From: Chryseobacterium gleum
Lineage (GTDB): Bacteria; Bacteroidota; Bacteroidia; Flavobacteriales_C; GCA-002722245
NCBI GenBank assembly: GCA_945903925.1
Contig: CAMDPJ010000121.1
Location: 1 to 7,092 of the forward strand
Length of the DNA: 7,092 nucleotides
Direction: 5' to 3'
Shown: positions 5,137-7,092 of the stretch, piece after piece
Numbering within the stretch: the stretch's first letter is position 1
How the letters are laid out: each line of letters starts with the position of its first letter
The notes under the pieces: model-generated
The model's input: the letters and a program-made list of their open reading frames with translations, nothing else
Database searches by the model: none
What the model was told of the DNA's origin: nothing
Made by a program: the position numbers and the translations under genes

Positions 5137-7092
5137 TTATACTGTCTCGCTAGCGTACTCTTCTATTGGCAAGCAGCTACAAACTAAATTTCTATCCCCA
5201 TAAGCATTGTCAACTCTGTTTACCGATGACCAGAATTTATTTTCTGAAACATACGCTAATGGCTTTGCAGCCTTGGTTCTAGAGTAAGGATGATTCCAAT
5301 CGCCAAGTATATCAGAAACCGTGTGAGGCGCATTTTTTAATACATTGTTTTCTTTATCGGCCAACCCGTCTTCAATCTCTGCAATTTCCTTTCTTATTTC
5401 AATTAAGGCATTGCAAAATTTATCTAATTCGGCTTTTGCTTCGCTTTCTGTAGGTTCTATCATCAAGGTGCCAGCTACCGGAAAACTTACTGTTGGCGCG
5501 TGAAAGTTGTAGTCGATTAATCGCTTTGCAATATCCATTACTTCAATTCCAGCCGTGTTTTTAAAATGACGACAATCTATAATCATTTCGTGTGCTACGC
5601 GATTGTTTTTTCCTTGATACAAAATAGGGTAATGTTCTTCTAACTTCGCTTTCATGTAATTGGCATTCAGCATGGCCATGCGTGTAGATTCTGTTACACC
5701 CTCTCCGCCTAACATTCTTACATAGCCATAAGAGATTAAAAGAATTAGTGCGCTGCCAAATTCTGCTGCAGATACTGCATGAATAGAATTTTCAGTTTGA
5801 TTTGTTCCAAATGGATGTTTTGGCAAGAAAGGAACTAAGTGTTCTGCAACACCGATTGGACCCATGCCGGGACCGCCGCCACCATGAGGAATAGCAAACG
5901 TTTTGTGTAGGTTGAGGTGACAAACATCGGCGCCAATTTCAGCCGGATTGGTAATGCCTACCTGCGCGTTCATGTTCGCGCCGTCCATGTAAACTTGGCC
6001 GCCATACTGATGTGCAATAGCCGTAATTTCTTTAATTGCTTCTTCGTAAACACCATGTGTAGAAGGGTAAGTCACCATTACACAAGCCAATTTATCTTTA
6101 TGTAATTCTGCTTTTTCTTTCAAGTCGTTTAGATCAACATTGCCTTGTTCATCGCATGTGGTAACCACTACATCCATACCGGCCATAGTAGCAGAAGCAG
6201 GATTGGTACCGTGAGCAGAAGAAGGAATCAAAGCAATCGTTCTTTGTTTTTCGCCTTTGGCTTCTAAGTAAGCTTTAATTACCAACAAACCCGCCAATTC
6301 TCCTTGTGCGCCCGAATTTGGTTGAAAAGAAATTCCTGCAAAACCTGTGATGGTTTTTAGGTATTCGCCTAAATTGTTCACCATTTCTAAATACCCTTCG
6401 GCCTGATTTTTTGGAACGAAAGGATGAAGGTTAGCAAATAACGGATTGCTCAATGGCATCATTTCGGCTGCGGCATTCAATTTCATGGTACAAGAGCCCA
6501 AAGAAATCATGGAGTGAACCAGTGATAAATCTTTGTTTTCTAATTTTTTGATGTAGCGCATCATCTCTGTTTCTGAATGATAGGAATTGAAAACAGGATG
6601 AGAAAGAAAAGTTGATTTTCTTTCTAAAGCATCAGGAATGCTAGAGCTGGCAGTTAATAGTTGCTCCACAGAAATAGGGCCTGCTTTTTTATTTACGGCA
6701 GCAGCAATAGTAGAAAGTAAAGTATTCAATTGAGCTACAGTGCTTGTTTCATCAACAGCAATGGTTATACTTTCGTTGTTTAATGAGCCAACATTGATTT
6801 CTGCCAGCAAGAGAGCTTGCTTTATTTTATCGATAACGGTGCTGCTGTCTTTAATGCAAAGCGTATCGAAAGAAGAAGCAGATGATATGGTTAAGCCTAG
6901 TTCTTGTAATTTTTGTTTTAACAAAGTGCTTTTTGGTGCACTTCTGTGGCGATAGCCTTGATGCCCTCTTGGCCGTGATACACTGCGTACATACTCGCCA
7001 TAATAGCCAACAAAGCTTGAGCCGTGCAAATATTTGAAGTCGCTTTATCGCGTTTAATATGTTGTTCGCGCGTTTGCAAAGCCATTCTTAAT
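5137..7092 (-). CDS. gcvP: Glycine dehydrogenase (glycine cleavage P-protein), 3' part, with a frameshift
   Basis: PLP enzyme that decarboxylates glycine and passes the aminomethyl group to lipoylated H-protein. The window holds about 650 of the usual roughly 950 residues; the 5' end is beyond 7092. Two frames make up the gene. The first runs from the edge to about 6930 and reads MALQTREQHIKRDKATSNIC and then YAVYHGQEGIKAIATEVHQK; it meets TAA at 6918-6920. The second takes up the family sequence at STLLKQKLQELGL (codons from 6930 down) and continues without a break to TAA at 5137. In the second part GSCTMKLN, PSSAHGTNPASA, MDGANMNAQVG and the PLP-lysine motif HLNLHKTFAIPHGGGGPGMG are all present, with the lysine codon at 5902-5904. 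The frame opening at ATG 7029 is out of phase until 6931, so its first 33 residues are not real. Whether the gene is truly broken or the base is a sequencing error cannot be told here. Confidence 0.93.
6930..6934 (-). other. Frameshift site in gcvP
   Basis: The minus strand reads GTG CAC CAA AAA GCA here, with five A (five T on the plus strand). One additional A would give GTG CAC CAA AAA AGC ACT, joining EVHQK to STLLK in one frame and restoring the family sequence. As written, the upstream frame ends three codons later at TAA (6918-6920), ahead of the whole PLP-binding half. Confidence 0.85.

Noticed and set aside
6918..6941. Programmed ribosomal frameshifting as the explanation for the gcvP frame change
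   Set aside because: A -1 slip on AAA would join the frames, but CCAAAAA is not a good slippery heptamer because the P-site codon cannot re-pair, and I know of no GcvP made this way. A base deletion or sequencing error is simpler.
5917..6955. Short plus-strand frames at 5917-6105 and 6740-6955 opposite gcvP
   Set aside because: They are antisense to well-conserved GcvP sequence and show no family features.

Overview
The window looks like chromosomal housekeeping DNA of an AT-rich Bacteroidota bacterium. The strongest evidence is a protein ending in a type IX secretion (Por) sorting domain. Supporting signs are ManC, SprT-like and MlaE/MlaF proteins that resemble the Bacteroidota forms, no clear Shine-Dalgarno sequences, and promoter-like boxes close to the Bacteroidota -7 consensus TAnnTTTG. 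I cannot place it below phylum. I see no mobile element, CRISPR array, tRNA or rRNA.

Layout, left to right. (1) The 3' end of an unrecognised plus-strand gene enters from the left edge and stops at 243, followed by a rho-independent terminator at 318-339. (2) A leftward group follows, in transcription order: a 45-residue lipoprotein (2242-2105), a SprT-like metalloprotein overlapping it by 32 bp (2136-1504), and the mannose-1-phosphate guanylyltransferase manC (1439-348). (3) A 76-bp divergent promoter region separates this group from a rightward pair encoding an MlaE-type permease and an MlaF-type ATPase, which overlap at TAATG. (4) The ATPase gene meets, stop codon to stop codon with no spacer, a leftward gene for a secreted type IX cargo protein of unknown function. 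(5) Upstream of that, also leftward, lies the 3' two-thirds of gcvP, the glycine-cleavage P-protein, running off the right edge.

How the genes work together. MlaE and MlaF are the membrane and ATPase parts of one lipid transporter of the outer-membrane asymmetry type; no MCE (MlaD) partner gene is in the window. ManC makes GDP-mannose for surface polysaccharide or glycoprotein. The SprT-like protein and the small lipoprotein share its transcription direction but have no obvious metabolic link. GcvP belongs to glycine catabolism and one-carbon supply.

Two things are easily missed. gcvP carries a one-base frameshift at a five-base homopolymer (6930-6934), so a simple gene call gives a 630-residue protein whose first 33 residues are wrong-frame. 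The small lipoprotein gene, with a ten-base homopolymer in its signal peptide, is short enough to be skipped. I did not find a convincing new biological system; the points worth checking are listed as findings.
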